A stretch of DNA of 64,000 bases, taken from assembly GCF_900110435.1 (NCBI RefSeq), contig NZ_FODT01000004.1, positions 414,012 to 478,011 on the forward strand. Reading direction: 5' to 3'. This DNA is from Rhodopseudomonas pseudopalustris. Its GTDB lineage: Bacteria > Pseudomonadota > Alphaproteobacteria > Rhizobiales > Xanthobacteraceae. Positions 36,278 to 45,566 of this stretch are shown in pieces. Each line of letters opens with the position of its first letter. The stretch's first letter is position 1. The position numbers were made by a program, and so were the translations under genes. Under the pieces are notes generated by a model. It did not search any database and was not told the DNA's origin. It saw nothing but the letters and a program-made list of their open reading frames with translations.

Positions 36278-36405
36278 TCGTTTCCGAAGGTGCGGTCGCA
36301 CTGATCGCGGAGCTGACGTCTCCCCGGACGCGGGGAGACGGGCGCGCTATGCTATAAGGCGACGTCATCGATGGCGACAACAACAACGAAAGGGACGGAA
36401 ACCAC

Positions 36406-37056
36406 ATGATCACGCTGTACCATTGCCATGGCGCGCGCTCGTTCCGGCCGCTGTGGATGCTGGAAGAACTCGGGCTCGATTACGAGTTGAAGATGCTGCC
36501 GTTCCCGCCGCGGATGTTCGCCAAGGAGTATCTTGCGATCAACCCGCTCGGCACCATCCCGTTCCTGATCGACGGCGACACCAGGATGACGGAGTCCTCC
36601 GGCATCTGCCACTACCTCGGCTCCAAATACGGCCCGACGCCGCTGGTGCTCGATATCGGCGAGCGGGAGTACGGCGCGTATCTCAACTGGATGTTCTTCA
36701 GCGATGCGACGCTGACCTTTCCGCAGACGCTCGTGCTGCGCTACAGCACGCTCGAGCCGAACGAGCGCCGGCAGCCGCAGGTGGTCGAGGACTACGCCAA
36801 GTGGTTTCTCGGCCGGCTGCGTGCGGTCGAGGCGGCCGCAGGCCAGACCGAATGGCTGTGCGCAGGGCGCTTCACCGCTGCCGATGTGGTGATCGGCTAT
36901 GCGCTGCGGCTCGCGGAAAATCTCGGACTCGCGAAGGATTTCGGTCCGAACGTCGCCGCCTATTGGCAGAGGCTGCAACAGCGCGAGGGCTATCGCCGAG
37001 CGCTGGAGGCGGAGATTCGCGCCGGCGACGAGCAGAAGGTCGCGCGCCGCGCCTGA
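36406..37056 (+). CDS. Glutathione S-transferase family protein
   Basis: A 216-residue cytoplasmic protein with an N-terminal thioredoxin-like domain (ITLYHCHGARSFRPLWMLEELGLDYE; NPLGTIPFLIDGDTRMTESSGICHYL with the cis-proline and the ES glutathione contact) and an all-helical C-terminal domain. Substrate unknown. Its place inside an acyl-CoA degradation cluster suggests handling of an electrophilic substrate or intermediate, but that is only contextual. Confidence 0.87.
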   Translation: MITLYHCHGARSFRPLWMLEELGLDYELKMLPFPPRMFAKEYLAINPLGTIPFLIDGDTRMTESSGICHYLGSKYGPTPLVLDIGEREYGAYLNWMFFSDATLTFPQTLVLRYSTLEPNERRQPQVVEDYAKWFLGRLRAVEAAAGQTEWLCAGRFTAADVVIGYALRLAENLGLAKDFGPNVAAYWQRLQQREGYRRALEAEIRAGDEQKVARRA

Positions 37057-37219
37057 GGCGGCGGGCGACACGAAGCAGCCTCCACGGCTTACCATTGCGC
37101 GCAGTTCCGCGTCATCTCGCCCGGTGACAACAACCGGGTTTGCTGTATTGTCCAACGCGCTCCTCAAGAGAGCCCTGCAGGGATGCAGCAGAAGGGCGGC
37201 ATCCGCCCCGGGAGGAACG

Positions 37220-38047
37220 ATGAGCGACGACGAATGTCCGGATGCCGGACGCCTGATGTTGATCAGCCCTGAGCGTGTCTTCTATGCAGGTCTGTTGGGC
37301 CGGCCGCGGCGGCGGAGCTTTGGCGGCTTTACGTTTTATGTTGCACTGCAAGGGCAGTTGCGGGTCGCCATCGAGGGCCAGGCCGGGCAGGCCGGCGCAA
37401 TGGCCTATGTGCCGCCTTATCTCGCTCACAACGTTGAAAGCGACTGCCGCTCGGTCATCGCGCTGGTGATCGAGCCGGAGAGCGTGCTGAACTCGCCAAT
37501 GGCGGCGCTCGGCGCGCGGATCGGCGGCTCCGGCGGCGCAGCGGCGCTCGCGTGCCGTATCCGACAGGCCTATCAGACCCTGGTTGCGACCGGACGGCGC
37601 GACGGCTTCACCACGTCCGAATTCGACAATCTGTTCTTCGGTGAAACCCTGCCGGCGCGGAAGATCGACCGGCGCATTGCCGGCGCCGTCGCCCGGCTCA
37701 ACGACGTGTCCGGCGCGGCGGTCACCGCCGAGGATTGCGCCGCCGCGGCCAACCTGTCGCAATCGCGCTTCCTGCATCTGTTCAAGGACGAGACCGGCGT
37801 CTCGTTCCGCGCGCTGCGCGCCTGGAAACGCGCGCGGCATCTGCTGCATTTCGTCAACGCCGATATCAACCTCGCGCATCTGGCGCAGGACATCGGCTAT
37901 CCGGATTCGACTCACTTCAGCCATTCGATCCGGCGGTTCTACGGGCTGCAGCCGCGCGCCATCTTCTCCGGATCGCGCGATCTCGCGATCTGGCGCAGCG
38001 ATCCGCGGGCTGCGAGCGTTGCGGAATTCCGCCAGGGAAGGCCCTGA
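37220..38047 (+). CDS. AraC-family transcriptional regulator
   Basis: A 275-residue regulator with an N-terminal cupin-like sensing region (RRRSFGGFTFYVALQGQLRV...YVPPYLAHNVES) and a C-terminal AraC double helix-turn-helix (AAAANLSQSRFLHLFKDETGVSFRALRAW, then LAQDIGYPDSTHFSHSIRRFYG). GGAGG lies five to six bases before the ATG at 37220. It sits in the middle of the catabolic island on the same strand and is the best candidate for its local regulator; no binding site was identified. Confidence 0.88.
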   Translation: MSDDECPDAGRLMLISPERVFYAGLLGRPRRRSFGGFTFYVALQGQLRVAIEGQAGQAGAMAYVPPYLAHNVESDCRSVIALVIEPESVLNSPMAALGARIGGSGGAAALACRIRQAYQTLVATGRRDGFTTSEFDNLFFGETLPARKIDRRIAGAVARLNDVSGAAVTAEDCAAAANLSQSRFLHLFKDETGVSFRALRAWKRARHLLHFVNADINLAHLAQDIGYPDSTHFSHSIRRFYGLQPRAIFSGSRDLAIWRSDPRAASVAEFRQGRP

Positions 38048-38176
38048 CCAGACGCCGATACGGCGGCAGCGCGTGCACGCAAGATGCGCTCGCACGGCCC
38101 ACGCATCATTCCGCTCGAAACGGTTTGCGCCGCGCGATCCTCGCGGGTGCAGCATCACCGAAAGGGCTGACAAGGA

Positions 38177-39043
38177 ATGAGCGACAAGGCCGTGATCACC
38201 TGCTCGCTGAACGGCGTGCTGACCGACCCGAAGCAGCACCACGTTCCGGTGACGCCGGAAGAGATGGCCCGCGAAGCCAAGGCGGCCTATGACGCCGGCG
38301 CCGCCGTCGTCCACATCCATCTGCGCAATCAGGCGCCCAACAAGGGGCACCTGCCGAGCTGGGATGTCGCGGTGTCGCGCGAGATCCAGCAGGCGATCCG
38401 CGAAGCCTGTCCGGGCATCATCATCAACCACACCTCAGGCACCTCCGGCGCGAACTACGCTGGCCCGCTCGCCTGCATTCGCGAGACCAAGCCGGAGATC
38501 GCCGCCTGCAACGCCGGCTCGCTGAACTATCTCAAGGTGAAGGCCGACAAGACATGGGCCTGGCCGCCGATGATGTTCGACAACGCGGTCGAGAAAATCC
38601 AGGACTTCCTCGACGCGATGAAGGACGCCGGCACCATTCCGGAGTTCGAATGCTTCGACGTCGGTATCGTCCGTTGCGTTGATATGTATGTCGAGACCGG
38701 GATGTATAGCGGCCCGCTCGAGTACAATTTCGTGATGGGCGTCGCGTCGGGCATGCCGTCCGATCCCGAGCTGCTGCCGATCCTGTTGAAGCTGAAGCGC
38801 CCGGAGGCGCATTGGCAGGTCACCGCGATCGGCCGCTCCGAGATCTGGCCGCTGCATCAGCGTTGCGCCGATCTCGGCGGCCATCTCCGCACCGGGCTCG
38901 AGGACACGTTCTATCTCGCCAACGGCGACAAGGTGACCTCGAACGGGCAGTTGATCGAGGAGATCGCCGGCTGCGCCCGCCGCGCCGGCCGAGAGATCGC
39001 CAGTCCCGCCGAGGCGCGCAAGATCTTTGGCGTGCTGCACTGA
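38177..39043 (+). CDS. Beta-keto acid cleavage enzyme family protein (BKACE, DUF849)
   Basis: A 288-residue TIM-barrel protein. Family features: ITCSLNGVLTDP at the N-terminus and the metal-binding His46-x-His48 in VVHIHLRN, plus the conserved GRSEIWPLHQRC and GLEDTFYL segments. BKACE enzymes cleave beta-keto acids with acetyl-CoA to give acetoacetate and a new acyl-CoA. In this cluster it would release a chain fragment to the acyl-CoA ligase/dehydrogenase route, which is inference. Annotation of individual substrates from sequence is unreliable in this family. Confidence 0.85.
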   Translation: MSDKAVITCSLNGVLTDPKQHHVPVTPEEMAREAKAAYDAGAAVVHIHLRNQAPNKGHLPSWDVAVSREIQQAIREACPGIIINHTSGTSGANYAGPLACIRETKPEIAACNAGSLNYLKVKADKTWAWPPMMFDNAVEKIQDFLDAMKDAGTIPEFECFDVGIVRCVDMYVETGMYSGPLEYNFVMGVASGMPSDPELLPILLKLKRPEAHWQVTAIGRSEIWPLHQRCADLGGHLRTGLEDTFYLANGDKVTSNGQLIEEIAGCARRAGREIASPAEARKIFGVLH

Positions 39044-39050
39044 CAACGCC

Positions 39051-39147
39051 GTCATTCCGGGCGCGCGCATCACGCGCGAACCCGGAATCCCGAGATGCTC
39101 TGCTTGTATCATGTTCCGGGTTCGCGCTGCGCGCGCCGCGGAACGAC
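39051..39147. repeat. Palindromic dispersed repeat, copy 2
   Basis: Starts GTCATTCCGGGCGCGCGC and ends CGCGCCGCGGAACGAC, with inner CCCGGAATCCCGAGA and TTCCGGGTTCGCG arms. The right end is more degenerate than in the other copies. It lies between the BKACE gene and the first ligase gene. Confidence 0.78.
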
Positions 39148-39209
39148 AGTCCGATAGGCACCACAGAACAAGCAGCCGGAAGAGCTGCCTTGCACCGAGG
39201 GAGTGAAGC

Positions 39210-40814
39210 ATGACCAGTCTTGAAGCAACCGGCGGCGTGCCGGGACCGGGCCGGATCGGCCGGGTCGCGATCGGCGATATCCTGCGGAAATCGGCGCTGC
39301 GGTTTCGCGACCGCATCGCGCTCACCGATGGCGCGCGGCAGGTGAGTTATGACGAGCTTGAACGCGACGCCAATCGCTTCGCGAACTACCTCGTCTCGCG
39401 CGGCCTGAAGCCGGGAGACAAGATTTCGACGATCTGCAACAACTCGATCGAGTTCGTCAAAGCGCTGTTCGGCATTCACCGCGCCGGCCTCGTCTGGGTG
39501 CCGATCAACACCATGCTCGGCCCCGACGACATGGGCTACATCCTCGACCATGCCGGCGTGAAATTCGCGCTGATCGACGACAATCTGCACGGCCAGCCCG
39601 ATCGCCGCTCGGCGCTCGAGCAGCGCGGCATCGCGCTGGTCGCGGTCGACCTCACCGGCAAGGCCGGCGAGGCCGGGCTGAAGAGCTTCAACGAACTGAT
39701 CGCGGGGCAGTCCGAGATCGAGCCGGAGGTCGCGTTCGACGACCGCGATCTGGCGATGATCATCTACACGTCCGGAACCACGTCGCGACCGAAGGGGGCG
39801 ATGCATTGCCACCTCGCAGTGACGATGGCGGTGATGAGCAATGCGATCGAGCTGCAGCTGTCGCGCAAGGACGGCATCACCGGGCAGTTCCCGCTGTTTC
39901 ACTGCGCCGCGCACGTGCTGCTGCTGAGCTATCTGGTGGTCGGCGGAAAGATGGCGCTGATGCGCGGCTTCGATCCCGTCGCCTGCATGGAGGCGATCCA
40001 GCGCGACAAGCTCAGCGTCTTCATCGGACTGCCGCTGATGTATCAGGTGATCCTCGACCATCTGCGGCGCAAGGAGTTCGATCTCTCGACGCTGCGATGC
40101 TGCATCTACACCATGGCGCCGATGCCGCGGCCATTGCTCGAGCGCGCGATCGCCGAACTGTGCCCGAATTTCGTCCAGCCCAGCGGCCAGACCGAAATGT
40201 ATCCGGCGACCACGATGTCGCAGCCGGATCGCCAGCTCGCGCGCTTCGGCAACTACTGGGGCGAATCGACCATGGTCAACGAGACCGCGATCATGGACGA
40301 TGCCGGAAACCTGCTGCCGCCCGGCGAGATCGGCGAACTGGTGCATCGCGGTCCCAACGTGATGCTCGGCTACTACAAGGATCCCGAGGCCACCGAAGCG
40401 GCCCGAAAGTTCGGCTGGCATCACACCGGCGATCTGGCGATGATCGATGCGCATGGCGAGGTGTTGTTCGTCGACCGCAAGAAGGACATGATCAAGTCCG
40501 GCGGCGAGAACGTCGCGTCGGTCAAGATCGAGGAGACCTTGCTCGCGCATCCGGCGGTGATGAACGCCGCGGTCGTTGGTCTGCCGCATCCGCAATGGGG
40601 CGAGGCGGTGTCGGGCTTCGTCAAGCTCAAGCCCGGCGCCTCCGCGACCGAGACGGAGATCATCGAGCATTGCCGCAAATCGCTCGGCGGTTTCCAGATT
40701 CCGAAGATGGTGCGGATCGTCGAGGAGATGCCGATGACCGCGACCGGCAAGCTCCGCAAGATCGAGCTGCGCAACCAGTTCACGGATTACTTCGCGATGG
40801 CGCAGACGGGGTGA
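39210..40814 (+). CDS. Acyl-CoA synthetase (AMP-forming), first copy
   Basis: A 534-residue class I adenylate-forming ligase that activates a carboxylic acid with ATP and CoA. The P-loop-like A3 motif is IIYTSGTTSRPKGAMH, A5 is near PSGQTEMYPAT, A7 is HTGDLAMID, and the C-terminal catalytic lysine lies in MTATGKLRK. Its acid is unknown. It probably feeds the two dehydrogenases and the carboxylase encoded around it. The ATG at 39210 has GAGGGAG upstream. Confidence 0.9.
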   Translation: MTSLEATGGVPGPGRIGRVAIGDILRKSALRFRDRIALTDGARQVSYDELERDANRFANYLVSRGLKPGDKISTICNNSIEFVKALFGIHRAGLVWVPINTMLGPDDMGYILDHAGVKFALIDDNLHGQPDRRSALEQRGIALVAVDLTGKAGEAGLKSFNELIAGQSEIEPEVAFDDRDLAMIIYTSGTTSRPKGAMHCHLAVTMAVMSNAIELQLSRKDGITGQFPLFHCAAHVLLLSYLVVGGKMALMRGFDPVACMEAIQRDKLSVFIGLPLMYQVILDHLRRKEFDLSTLRCCIYTMAPMPRPLLERAIAELCPNFVQPSGQTEMYPATTMSQPDRQLARFGNYWGESTMVNETAIMDDAGNLLPPGEIGELVHRGPNVMLGYYKDPEATEAARKFGWHHTGDLAMIDAHGEVLFVDRKKDMIKSGGENVASVKIEETLLAHPAVMNAAVVGLPHPQWGEAVSGFVKLKPGASATETEIIEHCRKSLGGFQIPKMVRIVEEMPMTATGKLRKIELRNQFTDYFAMAQTG

Positions 40815-40827
40815 CGGAATCACTGTC

Positions 40828-40917
40828 GTCATTCCGGGTTCGCGCTGCGCGCGCCCCGGAATGACGAATCGATCAGAGAGTCCGGGTTCGCGAACTGTGT
40901 TCGCGCCCGGGAATGAC
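40828..40917. repeat. Palindromic dispersed repeat, copy 3 (compound)
   Basis: A short unit, GTCATTCCGGGTTCGCG to GCGCCCCGGAATGAC (40828-40865), is followed by a second related arm, TCCGGGTTCGCG to CGCCCGGGAATGAC (40881-40917). A further degenerate trace (GATTTCGGGGCGCAG...GTCCCGGAATGG) runs to 40966, so the gap between ligase and carboxylase genes is largely made of this family. Confidence 0.78.
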
Positions 40918-40979
40918 GAAGCAACAGGCGAGGGATTTCGGGGCGCAGTGATGTGTCCCGGAATGGCAAGGAACATCGA

Positions 40980-42602
40980 ATGGCACTGATTGAATCCACC
41001 GTCGCGCCGGGAAGCGAAGGCTTCAAGGCCAACCAGGCCGGAATGCTGGCGCTGATCGAGCGGATGCGGATGCTGGAGAACCGTGCGCGTACCGCGTCGG
41101 CCGGCTCCGCCGAGCGGTTTCACAAGCGCGGGCAATTGTTGCCGCGCGAGCGGGTCGCGCTGGTGCTCGATCCCGGCACGCCGTTCATCGAGCTGTCCAC
41201 GCTGGCCGGCTATATGTTCGACACCGCCAATGCCGAGAAGAGCGTGCCCGGCGGCGGCGTGATCGGCGGCATCGGCTATGTGGCGGGCATTCGCTGCATG
41301 ATCAGCGCCAATGATTCCGGCATCGATGCCGGCGCGCTGCAGCCTTACGGCCTCGACAAGACGCTGCGCATCCAGGAACTGGCGCTGGAGAACAAGCTTC
41401 CGTTCGTGCAACTCGTCGAAAGCGCCGGCGCCAATCTGTTGCGTTACCGCGTCGAGGACTTCGTTCGCGGTGGCAACATCTTCCGCAATCTCGCACGGCT
41501 GTCGGCGGCGGGGCTGCCGGTGGTGACGGTGACGCACGGCTCGTCCACGGCGGGCGGCGCGTATCAGACTGGCCTGTCCGACTACATCGTGATGGTGCGC
41601 GGCCGGACGCGGGCGTTTCTCGCCGGACCGCCGCTGCTCAAGGCCGCGACCGGCGAGATCGCGACCGAGGAAGAACTCGGCGGCGCCGAGATGCACACCG
41701 CGATCTCCGGGCTCGGCGACTATCTCGCCGAAGACGACCGCGACGCGCTGCGGATCGCGCGCGATATTATGGCGGGTCTGCCGTGGGACCGTTCCGGACC
41801 GGGACCCGATCCCGCGACCTATCATCCGCCGGTGCACGATCCGGAAGAGTTGCTCGGCATCATGCCGATGGATCACAAGCGGCCGGTCGATATGCGCCAG
41901 GTGATCGCGCGGATCGTCGATGATTCCGACTTTACGGAGATGAGCCCGAATTACGGCCCGGCGACGGTGTGCGGCCATGCCCGCATCGTCGGTCAGGCGA
42001 TCGGCATCATCACCAACAACGGTCCGCTCGATCCCGCCGGCGCCAACAAGGCGACGCATTTCATTCAGGCGTGCTGCCAGTCGCGGACGCCGATCCTGTA
42101 TCTCAACAACACCACCGGCTACATCGTCGGCAAAGCCTATGAGGAAGCCGGCATGATCAAGCACGGGTCGAAAATGATCCAGGCCGTGACGTCGGCGTCG
42201 GTGCCGCAGATCACGATCTATTGCGGCGCGTCGTTCGGCGCCGGCAATTACGGGATGTGCGGCCGCGGCTTCCATCCGCGGTTCTGCTTCTCGTGGCCGA
42301 ACGCCAAGACCGCGGTGATGGGCGGCGAACAGGCCGCCGAGACCATGGCGATCGTCACGGAAGCGGCTGCGGCGCGGAAGGGAGCGCCGGTCGATCGCGA
42401 GAAGCTCGACCAGATGAAGGCTGGTATCACCGCGGTGTTCAACGGCCAGATGGACGTGTTTTCAACCTCGGCGCGGATGCTCGACGACGGCGTGATCGAT
42501 CCGCGCGATACCCGCGCGGTGCTGGCCGAAGTACTGGCGATCTGCCGCGAAAGCGAGGCGCGCGAACCTCAGCGTATGCAATTCGCGGTGTCACGGGCAT
42601 GA
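40980..42602 (+). CDS. Acyl-CoA carboxylase carboxyltransferase (beta) subunit
   Basis: A 540-residue crotonase-fold carboxyltransferase of the methylcrotonyl/geranyl-CoA carboxylase type. Visible: RERVALVLDPGTPFIEL, THGSSTAGGAYQTGLSDY (first oxyanion region), and GASFGAGNYGMCGRGFHPRF (second). It transfers CO2 from carboxybiotin to an acyl-CoA. The ATG at 40980 has AAGGA seven bases upstream; an ATG nine codons earlier is in a repeat. It overlaps the biotin carboxylase gene by ATGA, so the two subunits are co-translated. Confidence 0.9.
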   Translation: MALIESTVAPGSEGFKANQAGMLALIERMRMLENRARTASAGSAERFHKRGQLLPRERVALVLDPGTPFIELSTLAGYMFDTANAEKSVPGGGVIGGIGYVAGIRCMISANDSGIDAGALQPYGLDKTLRIQELALENKLPFVQLVESAGANLLRYRVEDFVRGGNIFRNLARLSAAGLPVVTVTHGSSTAGGAYQTGLSDYIVMVRGRTRAFLAGPPLLKAATGEIATEEELGGAEMHTAISGLGDYLAEDDRDALRIARDIMAGLPWDRSGPGPDPATYHPPVHDPEELLGIMPMDHKRPVDMRQVIARIVDDSDFTEMSPNYGPATVCGHARIVGQAIGIITNNGPLDPAGANKATHFIQACCQSRTPILYLNNTTGYIVGKAYEEAGMIKHGSKMIQAVTSASVPQITIYCGASFGAGNYGMCGRGFHPRFCFSWPNAKTAVMGGEQAAETMAIVTEAAAARKGAPVDREKLDQMKAGITAVFNGQMDVFSTSARMLDDGVIDPRDTRAVLAEVLAICRESEAREPQRMQFAVSRA

Positions 42603-44590
42603 ACGTGACGCGCATGTTGAAACCGACTCCCTTCACCAAGGTCCTGATCGCCAATCGCGGTGAGATCGCGCTGCGCGTCATGCGCACCGCGCGCCGGATG
42701 GGCTATGGCGTGGTCGCGGTGTATTCCGACGCCGACGTCGATGCCGCGCATGTTCGCGAGGCCGATGAAGCCGTGGCGATCGGCGGCGCGCAGCCGTCGC
42801 AATCCTATCTCAACATTCCGGCTTTGATCGAAGCCGCGAAGATCGCCGGCGCTGACGCGGTGCACCCGGGCTACGGCTTCCTCGCCGAGAACGAGGATTT
42901 CGCGGCGGCCTGCCGTGACGCCGGGTTGGTGTTCATCGGCCCGTCGGCGGAATCGATCGCGTCGATGGGCAACAAGGCCGGCGCCAAGGAGATCATGATC
43001 AAGGCCGGCGTGCCGTGCGTGCCGGGCTATCAGGGCGCCGATCAGAGCGACGCGGCGATGATCGCGGAGGCTGGCAAGATCGGCTTTCCGGTGATGATCA
43101 AGGCGGTCGCCGGCGGCGGCGGCCGGGGAATGCGGTTGGTCAAGGACGCAGCCGCGCTGCCGGATGCGCTGCGCAGCGCGCGATCCGAGGCGCAAAGCGC
43201 GTTCGGAGATCCGACCGTGATCCTCGAACGCGCCATCGTCGATCCGCGCCACATCGAGATTCAGGTATTCGGCGATCGCTATGGTCATGCGATCCATCTC
43301 GGCGAGCGCGACTGCTCGGTGCAACGTCGTCATCAGAAGCTGATCGAGGAGGCGCCGTCGCCGGCTGTGTCCGAAGCGCTGCGCGAGCAGATGGGCACTG
43401 TGGCGGTCAACGCCGTGAAGGCGATCGGATATGAGGGCGCCGGCACGCTGGAGTTTCTGCTCGACGCGCAGGGCCAGTTCTATTTCATGGAAATGAATAC
43501 GCGGCTGCAGGTCGAGCATCCGGTGACCGAGGCGATCACCGGGCTCGATCTGGTCGAGTTGCAATTGCGGATTGCGGCCGGCGAGCCGCTGCCGCTGCGG
43601 CAGGACGACGTCAAGTTCAACGGCCATGCCATCGAAGTGCGGCTGTGTTCGGAAGATGCCGACAGGGACTTCATGCCGCAATCCGGGCGGATGGCGCTGT
43701 GGCGGATGCCGGGCGAACTGCGCGTCGAGCACGCGTTGCAATCCGGCTCCGAGATTCCGCCGTACTACGACTCGATGATCGCCAAGATCATTGCGACCGG
43801 AGCCAGCCGCGACGAAGCGCGGCGCAAGCTGATCCACGGCCTCGACACCACCTTCGCATTCGGCGTGACCACCAATCGCGGCTTCCTCGCCGCCTGCCTG
43901 CGGCACGAGGCCTTCGCGAACGGCGAGGCGACCACGGCATTCATCGCGCAGAATCGCGACGACCTGACGCGCGCATTGCCCGAGGATGCCGTGCCGGCCG
44001 CCGCGGTGGCGGCGCTGCTGCTCTACGTCACCGACCGCCACGCGCCCCCGCATCGGCCGGGGCGCTCGCTTGCCGCGGTGTTTCCGACGCAGCTGCGGAT
44101 CGACATCGACGGCAAGCCGCAGACCTGCGAGGTCGTCCGCGAGCGCGACGGCAGCTATCGCGTCACACATGACAGCCGTGCGATTACGTTCGAAATCGAA
44201 GAGCTCGCCAGTGACAGGATCCGCTTTCAGGCCAATTGCCTGAGCGAATCTGCGGTGTATCACCGCGACGGCGACCGGCTGTTCGTGCAGCGGCTCGGCG
44301 TCGGCAACACGATCGTCGATCTCACCCGCGCGGCTCCGCAGCGTGCGGCGGCGGCCGGCGGCGACGGCAAGCTGCGCGCCGCGCTGAACGGCCGCGTCGT
44401 GGCGGTGCTGGTCAAGCCCGGCGAACGCGTCGCGGCCGGACAGCCGGTCCTGACGCTGGAGGCGATGAAGATGGAGCACGTGCATCTGGCGCCGGCGTCG
44501 GGCATCATCGCTATCGATGTCGCCGAGGGCGAGCAGGTGACTACCGGCCGCATCGTCGCCGAGATCGAGGCTGAAACCCAACCCGCGTAA
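42599..44590 (+). CDS. Acyl-CoA carboxylase biotin carboxylase/carrier (alpha) subunit
   Basis: A 663-residue protein. The biotin carboxylase domain (residues 1-460) opens VLIANRGEIALRVMRTA and has the ATP-grasp loop AVAGGGGRGMRLV and MEMNTRLQVEHPVTE. The C-terminal biotinyl domain carries LEAMKMEHV with Lys624 as biotin site. This layout is that of methylcrotonyl- or geranyl-CoA carboxylase alpha subunits. It forms the holoenzyme with the upstream subunit and starts within its stop codon. The frame is open upstream to 42221, but that part is antisense-like shadow of the partner gene. Confidence 0.92.
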   Translation: MNVTRMLKPTPFTKVLIANRGEIALRVMRTARRMGYGVVAVYSDADVDAAHVREADEAVAIGGAQPSQSYLNIPALIEAAKIAGADAVHPGYGFLAENEDFAAACRDAGLVFIGPSAESIASMGNKAGAKEIMIKAGVPCVPGYQGADQSDAAMIAEAGKIGFPVMIKAVAGGGGRGMRLVKDAAALPDALRSARSEAQSAFGDPTVILERAIVDPRHIEIQVFGDRYGHAIHLGERDCSVQRRHQKLIEEAPSPAVSEALREQMGTVAVNAVKAIGYEGAGTLEFLLDAQGQFYFMEMNTRLQVEHPVTEAITGLDLVELQLRIAAGEPLPLRQDDVKFNGHAIEVRLCSEDADRDFMPQSGRMALWRMPGELRVEHALQSGSEIPPYYDSMIAKIIATGASRDEARRKLIHGLDTTFAFGVTTNRGFLAACLRHEAFANGEATTAFIAQNRDDLTRALPEDAVPAAAVAALLLYVTDRHAPPHRPGRSLAAVFPTQLRIDIDGKPQTCEVVRERDGSYRVTHDSRAITFEIEELASDRIRFQANCLSESAVYHRDGDRLFVQRLGVGNTIVDLTRAAPQRAAAAGGDGKLRAALNGRVVAVLVKPGERVAAGQPVLTLEAMKMEHVHLAPASGIIAIDVAEGEQVTTGRIVAEIEAETQPA

Positions 44591-44602
44591 ACGAGCAAGA
44601 CA

Positions 44603-45382
44603 ATGACCGACTCTCCTGTGGTGATCGAGACGCGCGACCAGGCGCTGTGGATCACCATCAACCGTCCCGACAAGCGCAACGCCATCAATGCCGGCGTGGT
44701 CGAAGGCATCACGCGCGGCTGGCGTCAGGCGCACGACGATCCGTCGGTGCGCGTGATCGTGCTGACCGGCGCCGGCGACAAGGCGTTCTGCGCCGGCGCC
44801 GATCTGCAATCGACCGGAGCCGCCTTCGCGTTCGATTTTTCCAAACCGAATGTCGACTACGCCGATCTGCTGCGGCTGTCTCAGAATGCCACCAAACCGT
44901 CGATTGCCCGCGTCAACGGCACCTGCATGGCCGGCGGCATGGGCCTGTTGTGCATGACCGACATGGCGGTGGCGGCCGATCATGTCCAGTTCGGGCTTCC
45001 CGAGGTCAAGGTCGGCGTATTCCCGATGCAGGTGATGAGCCTGTTGCAGAGCATCGCTCCGCGTCGGCTGATCAACGAATGGGCGCTGACCGGCGAACCG
45101 TTCGACGCGCAGTCCGCACGCGACGCCGGCTTGCTGAACTACGTAGTGCCGGGCGCCGAGCTGGACTCCAAGGTCGACTGGCTGGTGAAGCGGCTGACCG
45201 ACAAATCCCCGACGGCGATCCGGCGCGGAAAATACGCGATGCGCGCGATCGCATCGATGTCGTTCGACGAGAGCATCGCCTATACCGAAAGCCAGATCGC
45301 GCTGTTGGCGATGACCGAGGATGCGAAAGAGGGCCTGAAGGCGTTCGCCGAGAAGCGAAAGCCGACCTGGCCGGGGAAGTGA
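44603..45382 (+). CDS. Enoyl-CoA hydratase/isomerase family protein
   Basis: A 259-residue crotonase-family enzyme: ITINRPDKRNAINAGVVEG, the oxyanion-hole segment DKAFCAGADLQS and RVNGTCMAGGMGLLCM. The second catalytic glutamate of classic hydratases is kept (GLPEVKVG), but the first is replaced (AGGMGL instead of GGGCEL), so it may be a methylglutaconyl-CoA-type hydratase, an isomerase or another crotonase reaction. It starts 12 bases after the carboxylase alpha stop and would act on the carboxylase product. Confidence 0.87.
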   Translation: MTDSPVVIETRDQALWITINRPDKRNAINAGVVEGITRGWRQAHDDPSVRVIVLTGAGDKAFCAGADLQSTGAAFAFDFSKPNVDYADLLRLSQNATKPSIARVNGTCMAGGMGLLCMTDMAVAADHVQFGLPEVKVGVFPMQVMSLLQSIAPRRLINEWALTGEPFDAQSARDAGLLNYVVPGAELDSKVDWLVKRLTDKSPTAIRRGKYAMRAIASMSFDESIAYTESQIALLAMTEDAKEGLKAFAEKRKPTWPGK

Positions 45383-45401
45383 CAGGGGCAGTCTCTCGTT
45401 C

Positions 45402-45495
45402 GTCATTCCGGGGCGCGCGACGCGCGAACCCGGAATCCCGAGCTTGTGACGGCGAGATTCCGGGTTCGCTCATTTCGTGAGCGCCCCGGAATGAC
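45402..45495. repeat. Palindromic dispersed repeat, copy 4
   Basis: The cleanest copy: GTCATTCCGGGGCGCGCG to GAGCGCCCCGGAATGAC, with inner arms GAACCCGGAATCCCGAG and GAGATTCCGGGTTCGC. It can fold as a long cruciform. It lies between the enoyl-CoA hydratase and second ligase genes. Confidence 0.82.
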
Positions 45496-45566
45496 GGGTT
45501 GATCGGTGGGAAATCAATAAGCCACGCCGCAAAAAGCGGCGGGCGGGACAAGGTGAGTGAACGGAA

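Noticed and set aside
38820..42275. Very long minus-strand open frame (about 1150 codons) opposite the ligase and carboxylase genes, and similar ones at 42569-45406, 54012-56288, 20108-22303 (minus) and 22422-24665, 5721-7520 (plus)
   Set aside because: These frames are rich in Arg, His, Asp and Gln with no domain pattern and lie antisense to genes with clear motifs. They arise because stop codons are rare in the complement of high-GC coding sequence.
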